Origin: Aquidulcibacter paucihalophilus
GTDB lineage: Bacteria; Pseudomonadota; Alphaproteobacteria; Caulobacterales; Caulobacteraceae
Reading direction: 5' to 3'
NCBI GenBank assembly: GCA_030285985.1
Contig: CP127384.1
Location: 1,476,501 to 1,540,500, forward strand
DNA length: 64,000 bases
Shown here: positions 53,668 through 61,588 of the stretch, piece by piece
Numbering within the stretch: the stretch's first letter is position 1
Layout of the letters: each line of letters begins with the position of its first letter
Made by a program: the position numbers and the translations under genes
The notes under the pieces: model-generated
Seen by the model: only the letters and a program-made list of their open reading frames with translations
Told to the model about the DNA's origin: nothing
Databases searched by the model: none

Positions 53668-54789
53668 ATGGGCCCCAACAGGCGACATCTGATCATCGGC
53701 GGCGCGGCTGTTCTTGGCCTTGCCAGCTGCGCAGGCTTGCCGCGCCCCAGGCGAGTATTCCGGGTCGCCTTGCTGGGCCAGGCCCTGATCGAACATGCGG
53801 CGACCGAGGCGGAATGGCCGGGCCGGTCTGCCATAGCCGCCCGGCTGGCCGGTGCCGACGCGGTCTTCACCAACCTTGAAACCGTAATCCGGGGGACGCG
53901 GGCCGGAGCGCCTACACGCGAGCTCCTGACCCTGCACGCCGCCGGGCCCGAGATCATCGAGACGCTCAAGTCCGTCGATGTCGGCCTTCTGACTACGGCG
54001 AACAACCATGCCTTTGACCTCGGCGCGGGCGGCATCCTCGACACCCTGGCCGCGATCCGGGCCGCCGGTCTGGTCACCTCGGGCAGCGGCAGCCATCTCG
54101 CCGAGGCCTCGGCCCCCGCCTACCTCCCGACGGTCACCGGACGCGTGGCCGTCGTCGGATTCGCGACCGGCAAGGTTCGCGAGGGGGGGATGGCCACCCC
54201 TACGCGTCCGGGCGTCAACGAGCTGCGCCGAGGCGCGGATGGCGTGCCGGACCCGGGCGATGAGTCCCGGATCCTGACCGCGATCCGGGAGGCGGCCACC
54301 CGGGCCGACCTGGTCATCGCCTGCCATCACAACCACGACTGGGAGGAGGACAACGCCCTCGTCCCCGGCTGGCAGGAGGAGCTGGCGCGTCGCTGCGTCG
54401 ATGCCGGCGCCGACGTCTTCGCCGGTCACGGTTCCCCCCTGCCACAGGGCGTCGGTCTGTACCGGGGCAAGCCTCTGCTCTACGGCCTAGGCAATTTCAT
54501 CTTCCAGACAGAGAAGGTGGCGGGCAGCTATCCTCCCGATGCCTGGACCAGCGTCATCGCCGAGGTCGAGCGCGCACCCGACGGCACCCTGCGAACCTCT
54601 CTCGTCCCTGTCACCATGAACGAGACCGGCCTTGGGGGCGAGAATGACCTGAGCACCCGCGGCTTCCCCAGCCTGGCCGGGCCCCAGGCCGCGGCTGCCA
54701 TTCTGTCCCGGCTTGACCGGCTGTCCCGTGCCCTGGGCGGAAGGGTTAGCCCGTCAGGCAGTGTCGGTGCTCTGGTCAGTCCGATCTGA
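53668..54789 (+). CDS. CapA-like (PGA-cap) metallophosphatase-fold lipoprotein
   Basis: 373 aa from an ATG with GGAGGCG just upstream; the longer frame from 53497 lacks this site. The N terminus is a lipoprotein signal with lipobox LASC. Conserved CapA blocks follow: FTNLETVIRG, TTANNHAFDLGAGGILDTL, IACHHNHDWEED and FAGHGSPLPQGVGLYRGKPL LYGLGNFIF. CapA-type proteins are needed for poly-gamma-glutamate capsule formation, but many homologues stand alone with unknown phosphoesterase-like roles. No pgsB/C genes are near. Its divergent position to a peptide receptor may mean a role with glutamyl peptides; this is speculative. Confidence 0.86.
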   Translation: MGPNRRHLIIGGAAVLGLASCAGLPRPRRVFRVALLGQALIEHAATEAEWPGRSAIAARLAGADAVFTNLETVIRGTRAGAPTRELLTLHAAGPEIIETLKSVDVGLLTTANNHAFDLGAGGILDTLAAIRAAGLVTSGSGSHLAEASAPAYLPTVTGRVAVVGFATGKVREGGMATPTRPGVNELRRGADGVPDPGDESRILTAIREAATRADLVIACHHNHDWEEDNALVPGWQEELARRCVDAGADVFAGHGSPLPQGVGLYRGKPLLYGLGNFIFQTEKVAGSYPPDAWTSVIAEVERAPDGTLRTSLVPVTMNETGLGGENDLSTRGFPSLAGPQAAAAILSRLDRLSRALGGRVSPSGSVGALVSPI

Positions 54790-54810
54790 CGCGGTCGTCT
54801 GGCGCGCGAC

Positions 54811-54914
54811 TGTGCTGTCAGTCCAGCGACAGATCTTCTCCGGTCGGCGCGGCCATGGCGGGGCTATTCCCAAGGTGTAAAGGACCCGGCGGTTATCCAG
54901 GAAGTGCGTGGCGG
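54811..54914. repeat. Interspersed repeat, copy 6 (B then A)
   Basis: Module B is TGTGCTGTCAGTCCAGCGAC then AGATCTTCTCC (54811-54841); module A, CCCGGCGGTTATCCAGGAAG then TGCGTGGCGG, follows at 54885-54914. The order is reversed relative to copies 2 and 5, as expected if two tandem copies each lost one side. The copy marks the border between CapA and the right-hand island; the rest of the gap to 55031 shows nothing else. Confidence 0.7.
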
Positions 54915-55031
54915 ACAGGGTGGAACTGCTTTTAGCTAGGAAAAGCAGTGCACTTAGCAGACTGAAAGATCACAAAACGCTCCTGATTTTGCTCAGCTTT
55001 CTCTCGCACTGACTAACGCATTTGGGCGTTG

Positions 55032-57260
55032 TCAGGCTGCATTCCAAACCTGGTTGAGAATCTGCGCAGCCAGCGCTGACTTATCCTCGGGCAGGAACCG
55101 GCCATAGTGTTTGGCGACCATCTCAGGTGTGTCCTGGATGGCGTAGCTCGCCTGTTGGTAGGAGCCTGTCTGCTTGAGCACATGGGTTGCCAACACGTCC
55201 CGCACGTTATGGGGACCATGCGGCAGAAGGCCGTCGATTGCGCCGCGACCGGTATATGGATTGTAGATGCCGTACCGCTGAATGGTCAGCCGCCAGGCCT
55301 CGTAGAAAGTGGTCTGGTTGTACGCAGCGTCGCGCGATCGCGAGGAAGCGCTCTTTACGAAGAGCGTGCGGGGGTCCGCACACCCATTCAACAAGCGGGC
55401 CCGGTGGCGTTCGAGATACGCTTCGAGGTGCTCATAGAGCCCTCCGAGATCAGGAAGGACCAGACGAAAGGGCTTGCCGCCAAAGAACGACGAGTCTGCA
55501 TTCTTGAACGCAGCCGAAGGGATGAACACCTCCCAGCCCGACTCTTTCGAACTCCAGCGCAGCTCGCCGCACTTGAGATCGGCGAGCGCTCGCTCCGAGC
55601 GGGGCAGGGTGCCTTTAGGGCAGAACAGCAGCTGACGCAGGTTCTTCTGGCGTAGACCGGTATGCAGGCCGAACCGAAGGATCAAAAAGGACCGTACTGC
55701 CTCGGCGGCAGCTTTCGGGAAGTGCTGCTCGTTTGGCATTAGCCGGAGGATCTCTTCGGTGATCTTGCGGTACTCTCGCAGCGGGCTGTCAGCCTCGAGT
55801 ACCGGGAGAATTGGCTCAAACGGGTCGCGGTGCACGCGGCAGATCCTGCTGATCTCTTTGCTGGTCGCGCGCGCGTATTCGAACAGACGCTCACACTGAC
55901 TAGCCCAATCACCCTGCGCAGCGGCAATGTCGCTTTCGTTGATCAAGCCTGGGAAAGCGATGAGCTGACGGGCTAGGGCTGGGGTCTGGCGGAGCCAGCC
56001 GGTGTCTTTGCGAACCAGCGACATCGCCACTGTCAGCATGTTGAGTTCCCAAGCCGTATAGAACCCCCTCCGCTGATAGCGCCATCGCAAGTACCAGTCC
56101 CAAACGGCTGGAAACGCTAGCATTGCGAACGTCATCTGCTGCTTGGGCATGTCGAGGCCTTTGACCTCTCCATCGGCGGGTGCGGCCAAGGCACCGAAGA
56201 GCAAAGACAGATGCTCAACCTTTTGAGCCGCGGTTTCTGGCCCCCAGACGCCGCTGCGCTGATAGCCAAGCGCCGTCAAAGGGGCGGTCTTGAACTCGAG
56301 TAGTGCATTCATTTCGTTGGCCAACGCAGTTGGTGCATCGAGGGGGCTGGCTCTCGGGCCGGAGGTTTCGCGCCCGACCTGACCATGCATATGGGCGGGG
56401 AAGCGGAGAGCGAACCGATGCTTGGCGGCGGCGGCCTGATACCGCCGATAGTCGGTGCTGCCCGAGATCACCACCGTGCGAACCCAATGCAGGATTTCCG
56501 CCTGCTCTGCCGCAGATCGACGCCGAAAATCAGCAGGCAGATGCCAAGCCAACCGGCGCTGCTCGCTCGACGCGATGTTGGGCAGTGGCGCACCAGTTAC
56601 GGCACGCGACTTGTGACCGAGCTTTTCAGAGAAGTAGCCGTCAGGAAGGCGATACCGACGCTCGATGCGCGCGAGCATGTCGCGACTTTCGTTTCGGCGC
56701 GGTTCGCGGGTTCCCTGTGACCAGCTTCTGAATGTGCGTTGGTCAAAGGCTTCGCTTGGTCTGACCAGGGCGCGATGTAATGACCAAGACGTGTCGCCGT
56801 GGCGGGTCATCTGGAGACGCAGGGCGGTCGCGAAATCGTCGACGTCGCGCCAATCGGTTGTCAGAGGCTCAGGAAACTCGATGACGGCTCGGGGTTTGCG
56901 GCCGCGTTTGGCTGGGGTCGGCTTGGGAGGCGTCGGCGCCTGTGTACTTGATGGCGCCGTGACTCGACGCTCAAGGCGGTACGGCGAGCCAAATGGAAAC
57001 GCGCGAGCGATCGCGTCGAGCGCGGGTTTGATTTGAGCTGAAAGCAGTTTGACCGTTTCGAGGGGCAACTCAGCGGCTTGCGACACCACGCGCCAGTCGA
57101 TCCCTTTGCCCCTCGCCGGCGCGTGCGAACCTTGGTCGATCAGCAGCAGCAGAAAGCGCTCAAGCGAAGCGCGCTGGTTAGCGTCTAAGGTCTTCGCAAA
57201 CTTGGTCTGACAATAGGTGCGCAAGCGGTCTGCGAGCGTGCGTTCAGGGCGGACAGTCAT
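55032..57260 (-). CDS. Large tyrosine-recombinase-like protein with HTH-like segment
   Basis: 742 aa, about twice a normal integrase. The C-terminal third has the tyrosine recombinase residues: Arg in LHTGLRQKNLRQLLF, His-x-x-Arg in HGPHNVRDVLATHVL and the nucleophile Tyr in VAKHYGRFL; the histidine/tryptophan that normally precedes the Tyr is not obvious (IQDTPEM). Residues about 140-205 (DDFATALRLQMTRHG ... RTFRSWSQGTREPRR) look like a Cro/XRE-type helix-turn-helix. The N-terminal 120 residues are a helical arm and a Pro/Lys-rich linker. It is divergent from the five-gene cassette. It may mobilise the island, or it may be a regulatory relative. Confidence 0.75.
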   Translation of the reverse strand: MTVRPERTLADRLRTYCQTKFAKTLDANQRASLERFLLLLIDQGSHAPARGKGIDWRVVSQAAELPLETVKLLSAQIKPALDAIARAFPFGSPYRLERRVTAPSSTQAPTPPKPTPAKRGRKPRAVIEFPEPLTTDWRDVDDFATALRLQMTRHGDTSWSLHRALVRPSEAFDQRTFRSWSQGTREPRRNESRDMLARIERRYRLPDGYFSEKLGHKSRAVTGAPLPNIASSEQRRLAWHLPADFRRRSAAEQAEILHWVRTVVISGSTDYRRYQAAAAKHRFALRFPAHMHGQVGRETSGPRASPLDAPTALANEMNALLEFKTAPLTALGYQRSGVWGPETAAQKVEHLSLLFGALAAPADGEVKGLDMPKQQMTFAMLAFPAVWDWYLRWRYQRRGFYTAWELNMLTVAMSLVRKDTGWLRQTPALARQLIAFPGLINESDIAAAQGDWASQCERLFEYARATSKEISRICRVHRDPFEPILPVLEADSPLREYRKITEEILRLMPNEQHFPKAAAEAVRSFLILRFGLHTGLRQKNLRQLLFCPKGTLPRSERALADLKCGELRWSSKESGWEVFIPSAAFKNADSSFFGGKPFRLVLPDLGGLYEHLEAYLERHRARLLNGCADPRTLFVKSASSRSRDAAYNQTTFYEAWRLTIQRYGIYNPYTGRGAIDGLLPHGPHNVRDVLATHVLKQTGSYQQASYAIQDTPEMVAKHYGRFLPEDKSALAAQILNQVWNAA

Positions 57261-57399
57261 CGGCGAGAGCAGGGGGAGGGCGTGGTCGGGCCGAGCGACC
57301 TATACGATTCTCACCGTGCGCTCACGGGACTGCAGGCGGCCGAGACCGCTATCAGTGTAGATCAAGCCAAAACCACTGCTTCAAGGGCAGCTGGATGAT

Positions 57400-57425
57400 G
57401 CGCTGAGTTCAAATAAATTCAGCGC
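57400..57425. promoter_or_regulatory. Inverted repeat in the divergent promoter gap of the island
   Basis: GCGCTGAGTT (57400-57409) and AATTCAGCGC (57416-57425) are inverted with one mismatch around CAAATA. It lies in the 228-bp gap between the recombinase-like gene and the first cassette gene, so it may be an operator for both; the HTH of the recombinase-like protein is a candidate binder. Nothing else is recognised in the gap. Confidence 0.5.
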
Positions 57426-57488
57426 GCTTGGCAACTTCTCGATAGCTGAAGTGAATATCTATGATTGAATGGGGCCAGGGGGAGTTTC

Positions 57489-58019
57489 ATGCCGGAACGC
57501 GAGACGTCGATCGATAGCGACTTCATAGAAGACCGCGACGCCTCGGTAGATCCCAACCTGCACTACAAGCTGACCGAGATCGCGTGTGGTCGCGTCGCGA
57601 TCCCCGCTGACAGCGAGCTAAACTGGTCGTCCAGCATTCACTTCGTCGGTCGTTTTTGGGTCATCCCTTCGCTGAACGATGAGGCCGAGATCGTCAGCTA
57701 CCGTCTCCCGTTCAGCCAGGCAGAACTAATCGACGATCTCTATCTCGATCTCCATCCATCGCAGACCTTCGAGGCCTGCTGGAGCCAGTTACTATCGGGC
57801 GACCAGCACCTGACACCTCATCAGCGCAGCACCGTCGAAGGTAGAAGCTCAAACGAGTGGCCGCGTGGCCATGTCGCCTATGACCCGCACATCCGAACCT
57901 GGTTGGTGCGTATCGCATCGGAGTTGCTCGACGACGGCGAAGTGCTGCTCGCCGCGCGCCGACGCTTCACGATTGATGCTGCTCGCTGCGTCATCGTTGG
58001 CGATGAACACCTGAACTGA
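57489..58019 (+). CDS. Unknown protein, first gene of the island cassette
   Basis: 176 aa from an ATG with AGGGGGAG about 5 bases upstream. I do not recognise a family. The sequence is acidic in the first 30 residues (DSDFIEDRDASVD), then holds strand-like parts (SSIHFVGRFWVIPSLNDE), and the C-terminal half reads YDPHIRTWLVRIASELLDDG. There is no signal peptide, membrane helix or Cys cluster. The next gene begins 18 bases after it, so it is likely part of the cassette, as a sensor, inhibitor or adaptor for the nucleases. Confidence 0.65.
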   Translation: MPERETSIDSDFIEDRDASVDPNLHYKLTEIACGRVAIPADSELNWSSSIHFVGRFWVIPSLNDEAEIVSYRLPFSQAELIDDLYLDLHPSQTFEACWSQLLSGDQHLTPHQRSTVEGRSSNEWPRGHVAYDPHIRTWLVRIASELLDDGEVLLAARRRFTIDAARCVIVGDEHLN

Positions 58020-58037
58020 CCTGAAAAAGAGATCACG

Positions 58038-59015
58038 ATGCCGAGTTCAAAGTCGTTCGCTCGTTCATTGAGTGATGCGCAGATGCAGGCGCTTCGCGAG
58101 GCGACCGACGATCCGAACCATTGGTGGCGAGATCTGCTGAGCTTGTGGCGGCCGAGTGGCCACCAAACCGCTGACGATGGTCTCAGACTCGCAGTCCGAA
58201 ACGGCTACCTCAACCTCTATCGTCGCGGTCAGTCGGTGGCGCGTGTCGCGTTTGACGCAGGCGGCCGCCCGACCCTGTCAGTTCATGCGAAGTACGTCAT
58301 CGACGACGAAGAGCGTCAGCTGCCGAAGCTGAGTTATGCACGATTGGTCGACAACCAACTCGTCCACCGCGGACTGCCGTCGAGGCCCTACGTGGGCTCG
58401 GCTTCGCTCAGAGCATGGATCAAGGTCATCGATAATCACTTCACAGTCGCTGACGGCGAGAAACCGCTCATTGATCGGCTGCTCGATGTTTCGGGAAACG
58501 GCAATGTCTTGGATCTTGAAATGGCGTTGCCGGCGTGGGGCGAGGTGAAGAGTGCTCCGCGCATGGATCTAGTGACGATCGAGGACGTCGGGGGCGCTCT
58601 GACTGTCGTGTTCGGCGAGGTGAAAACGATCGATGACGGTCGCATTCGCTGCCAAGCGGCTGAAGGCCAACCGAAGGTCGTCGGGCAACTTGGCGACTAT
58701 AAGCGGTACCTCGACCAGGAGGGGCATTGCGAAGCGATTGCCGTGGCTTATCGATCAACAGCTGAGCGATTGGTTGAGCTGAACGCGATGGCCGCGAAGG
58801 TGCGAGGCGAGCTCGAACTCGGTGCAAACATCGTGCGTGTGGCGCGCGGCGAACCGCTGAAGGTGGCGCGTGAAGCGACGCTCGTTGTGGTGCGTCGAGG
58901 CGACTACAGCGAAGCTCATTGGAAGCGACACAATGATCGGCTTCGGGACCGAGAGAAGGTCAAAATGACCGTGCTCAATGCGAGCGATGCAATGAACCTC
59001 GGAGCGCTGGTCTGA
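58038..59015 (+). CDS. PD-(D/E)XK nuclease-like protein, N-terminal domain unknown
   Basis: 325 aa. The central part has the nuclease core: Glu161 in LDLEMALP, Asp177 in RMDLVTIE, and Glu194-x-Lys196 in VVFGEVKTIDD, with Gln218/Asp220 in VGQLGDYKRYL as the following motif. The spacing Asp-x16-Glu-x-Lys suits the superfamily. The first 130 residues (NHWWRDLLSLWRPSG, LRLAVRNGYLNLYRRGQSVARV) match nothing I know and may bind DNA or a partner. The C terminus contains NAMAAKVRGELELGANIVRVA. The metallo-beta-lactamase gene starts 2 bases after the stop. The catalytic role is inferred from motifs only. Confidence 0.72.
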   Translation: MPSSKSFARSLSDAQMQALREATDDPNHWWRDLLSLWRPSGHQTADDGLRLAVRNGYLNLYRRGQSVARVAFDAGGRPTLSVHAKYVIDDEERQLPKLSYARLVDNQLVHRGLPSRPYVGSASLRAWIKVIDNHFTVADGEKPLIDRLLDVSGNGNVLDLEMALPAWGEVKSAPRMDLVTIEDVGGALTVVFGEVKTIDDGRIRCQAAEGQPKVVGQLGDYKRYLDQEGHCEAIAVAYRSTAERLVELNAMAAKVRGELELGANIVRVARGEPLKVAREATLVVVRRGDYSEAHWKRHNDRLRDREKVKMTVLNASDAMNLGALV

Positions 59016-59017
59016 GC

Positions 59018-60250
59018 ATGCGTCTGACCGTTCATCGCGCCACTGACCAAATCGGTGGCAACTGCATCGAGCTTTCGACCGCCGAGGGCAGGATCATTCT
59101 CGACGTCGGCCGACCGCTCGACGCGCCAAACGATGCAGTTGGACTCCTACCCGCAACTCTCGACCGCGACCGACCGCTTGACGGCGTGCTGGTCTCTCAC
59201 CCCCACCAGGACCACTACGGTCTGCTCGAGGAAACACCGGCGCACTGGCCGGTCTACAGCGGGGCGGCGACTGAGCGGCTGATGCAGCTGACGGCGAGCA
59301 TCTTCGGCAAACCAATGCAGCGCGACTTTCGCTCATGGACGACGGGGCAGGCCAACCAGATCGGACCGTTCACGGTCACACCGTATCTGACCGACCACTC
59401 AGCGTTTGATGCGCACATGCTGCTGATCGAAGCGGCGGGCAAACGCGTGCTCTACTCTGGGGATTTTCGAACACACGGTCGCAAGTCGAAGCTGGTCGAG
59501 CGTTTGATGGGGTCGCCGCCTCCCGATATTGACGTGCTGCTTATGGAAGGCACCAACCTCGGTAGCGACAAACAGTGCATGACCGAGACCGACCTCGAAG
59601 ACGACTACGTCGCGCTGTTTCGGGCGACCAAGGGGAGGGTGTTTGTCGCGTGGTCTGCGCAAAACATCGACCGCACGGTGACGCTCTATCGCGCGTGTCT
59701 GAAGACCAAACGCACGCTGGTCATCGACCTCTACACGGCTGAGGTGCTCGACGCGCTCGCGGCGCATGGGCGACTGCCGCAACCGGATTGGTCATCGATC
59801 AAAGTGGTCATCACCAGCGCGTTCTCGCGTCTCTACAAGCGCAAGGGCGAAGAGGTGTTCGTGACGCGCATGGCAGGCAACGGCATCTCGGCCAAGGCTC
59901 TCGCGGCATCACCTGAGAAATGGGTGATCATGGTGCGACCGTCGCTGATCAAAGACTACGAACCAGCTGGGGTCTCACCGACCGCCGACGATGCGTGGAG
60001 CTACGCGATGTGGCGCGGTTATCTCAAGAACGAAGACGGCCAACGGCTACAGAACTGGTTCGACCAGGGAGGCGCGGCCGCCAAACATCTGCACACCAGC
60101 GGTCATGCGTCACCGTCTGATCTGCGTGCGTTTGCCAACGCGATGAAACCGAAGACGATGGTGCCGATACACGGGGTTGCGTGGGACACCGACGTTGAGG
60201 GGTTTCCGCCGATTACGCGTCTTGTCGACGGTCAACCGCTCGAGCTTTGA
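59018..60250 (+). CDS. Beta-CASP metallo-beta-lactamase (RNase J-like)
   Basis: 410 aa. Zinc motif HPHQDH (His61, His63, Asp65, His66), further ligands His127 in TDHSAFDAH and Asp149 in LYSGDFRTHG, then a beta-CASP-like insert (about 205-345), and the C-terminal His363 in HTSGHAS and His385 in MVPIHG. This is the set of RNase J/CPSF73-type nucleases, shorter than RNase J (about 555 aa), without its C-terminal domain. It should cut RNA or single-stranded nucleic acid. Coupled to the PD-(D/E)XK gene with a 2-base gap, it looks like one functional unit with it. Confidence 0.85.
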   Translation: MRLTVHRATDQIGGNCIELSTAEGRIILDVGRPLDAPNDAVGLLPATLDRDRPLDGVLVSHPHQDHYGLLEETPAHWPVYSGAATERLMQLTASIFGKPMQRDFRSWTTGQANQIGPFTVTPYLTDHSAFDAHMLLIEAAGKRVLYSGDFRTHGRKSKLVERLMGSPPPDIDVLLMEGTNLGSDKQCMTETDLEDDYVALFRATKGRVFVAWSAQNIDRTVTLYRACLKTKRTLVIDLYTAEVLDALAAHGRLPQPDWSSIKVVITSAFSRLYKRKGEEVFVTRMAGNGISAKALAASPEKWVIMVRPSLIKDYEPAGVSPTADDAWSYAMWRGYLKNEDGQRLQNWFDQGGAAAKHLHTSGHASPSDLRAFANAMKPKTMVPIHGVAWDTDVEGFPPITRLVDGQPLEL

Positions 60251-60263
60251 GCGCCGAAACCGT

Positions 60264-60297
60264 CGCTCAGTGTACAATCAGTCAATCGCACTGAGCG
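60264..60297. promoter_or_regulatory. Inverted repeat between metallo-beta-lactamase and second nuclease gene
   Basis: CGCTCAGTG (60264-60272) and CACTGAGCG (60289-60297) are perfectly inverted over 9 bp with a 16-base loop. It lies in the only gap (89 bp) longer than 30 bp within the cassette. It may be an operator or a weak terminator that separates two transcription units. Confidence 0.55.
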
Positions 60298-60339
60298 TGC
60301 GAAGTCGAAGCGCAGAAGACTGAGGGACAGGGAAGCCAA

Positions 60340-61563
60340 ATGTCGCGTCAACACAGCACGCCTGTCCTTTTGCCGAGCGGGAACACGCCGGCGATCGCAT
60401 TGCGGCCGCTTGGTTTCCGCAGCGGCGACAACTCGGTCAGCGAGGCCGAGATTCAGAACTTGGTCCACGCCCACCCGACCATCCTCCCAATCGCCGAAAT
60501 CGACCCGCTGTTCGTCAATCCGGTCCCGATTTGCACTGAGCTCAACACGCCAGCCGGCCCGATCGACAACTTCATGGTGACCGCCTCAGGATTGCCGGTG
60601 CTCGTCGAGTGCAAGCTCTGGCGAAACCCCGAGGGGCGGCGCGAAGTCGTCGGGCAGATCCTCGATTATGCCAAAGAGCTGAGTCGTTGGTCGTCGTCTG
60701 ATCTGCAGCGCGAGGTGAATCGGCGTCTCAAACGCGAAGGCAACTCGCTGCTCGAGCTCGTTCGAAAGACCGATCCAAGCGTCGACGAGATACAGTTCAA
60801 TGACGCGCTGACGGCCAACCTACGGCGAGGTCGTTTTCTGCTTCTGATCGTCGGCGATGGGATTCGCGAAGGTGTAGAAGCGATAAGCGAGTATCTGCAG
60901 CGTCATGCCGGGCTACACTTCTCGTTGGGCCTGGTCGAACTGCCCATCTTCGTATTGCCGGGCGGCGATCGCATCGTCGCGCCGAGAGTGCTCGCCAAAA
61001 CGCACATCATGGTTCGAGAGGTCGTATCGCTCCCAGACGGTTACGCACTCGCCGAAGACCAGGTCGCAGCCGGCCGTGAGGTTGACCCCGATCGTGCAGC
61101 TCTTTCGGATGCCCAACAACGGTTTTGGGCAGAGTTCTTGGACGGACTTGAACTGGACGACCCAGAGCAGTTGGTGCCCAAACCAGCGAAGCTGGGGTAC
61201 CTCTCATTCTCTCTGCCAGCTCCGGGCGGGAACTGCTGGCTGACGGTTTATCGCAGCATGAAAGCCGGCGAAGTGGGTGTCTTCGTTTCCTCCTCGAGAA
61301 ACACTGCAGGGGAGGCCGCAATGTTCGCGCTCGTCGACCAATGGCCAGATTTTCAAGCTGAACTTGGCGGTGATGCAAGGCTCATCGAGCGCGATGGTCG
61401 GCCAACGATAGCCGAAGTGAAGGTGTTTGGCTCGCTGGAGGATTCGCAGGTGCGAAAAGCAGCGTTTGCGTGGTTGGCCGAACGCGTGAATGCGTTCGTG
61501 AACGTGACGCGCGCGCGCGTTCGGTCAGCGGTCGCCGATTACCAATCTACAAGTCAGAGCTGA
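60340..61563 (+). CDS. PD-(D/E)XK nuclease, NucS/RecB-like core
   Basis: 407 aa. The core lies near the N terminus: Glu35/Glu37 in SEAEIQNLVHAHP, Asp76 in GPIDNFMV, Glu90-Cys-Lys92 in VLVECKLWRNPE and Gln106 in REVVGQILDYAKEL. This is the NucS/RecB-like form of the PD-(D/E)XK site and is well kept. The following 300 residues are an unknown region with a PRVLAKTHIMVREVV strand set and a final strand-helix DSQVRKAAFAWLAERV. It ends with no obvious second domain. The HNH gene starts 25 bases after. It is probably a DNA endonuclease, target unknown. Confidence 0.8.
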   Translation: MSRQHSTPVLLPSGNTPAIALRPLGFRSGDNSVSEAEIQNLVHAHPTILPIAEIDPLFVNPVPICTELNTPAGPIDNFMVTASGLPVLVECKLWRNPEGRREVVGQILDYAKELSRWSSSDLQREVNRRLKREGNSLLELVRKTDPSVDEIQFNDALTANLRRGRFLLLIVGDGIREGVEAISEYLQRHAGLHFSLGLVELPIFVLPGGDRIVAPRVLAKTHIMVREVVSLPDGYALAEDQVAAGREVDPDRAALSDAQQRFWAEFLDGLELDDPEQLVPKPAKLGYLSFSLPAPGGNCWLTVYRSMKAGEVGVFVSSSRNTAGEAAMFALVDQWPDFQAELGGDARLIERDGRPTIAEVKVFGSLEDSQVRKAAFAWLAERVNAFVNVTRARVRSAVADYQSTSQS

Positions 61564-61588
61564 CGGCTTGGTTTGTGCAGGGGAGCAA

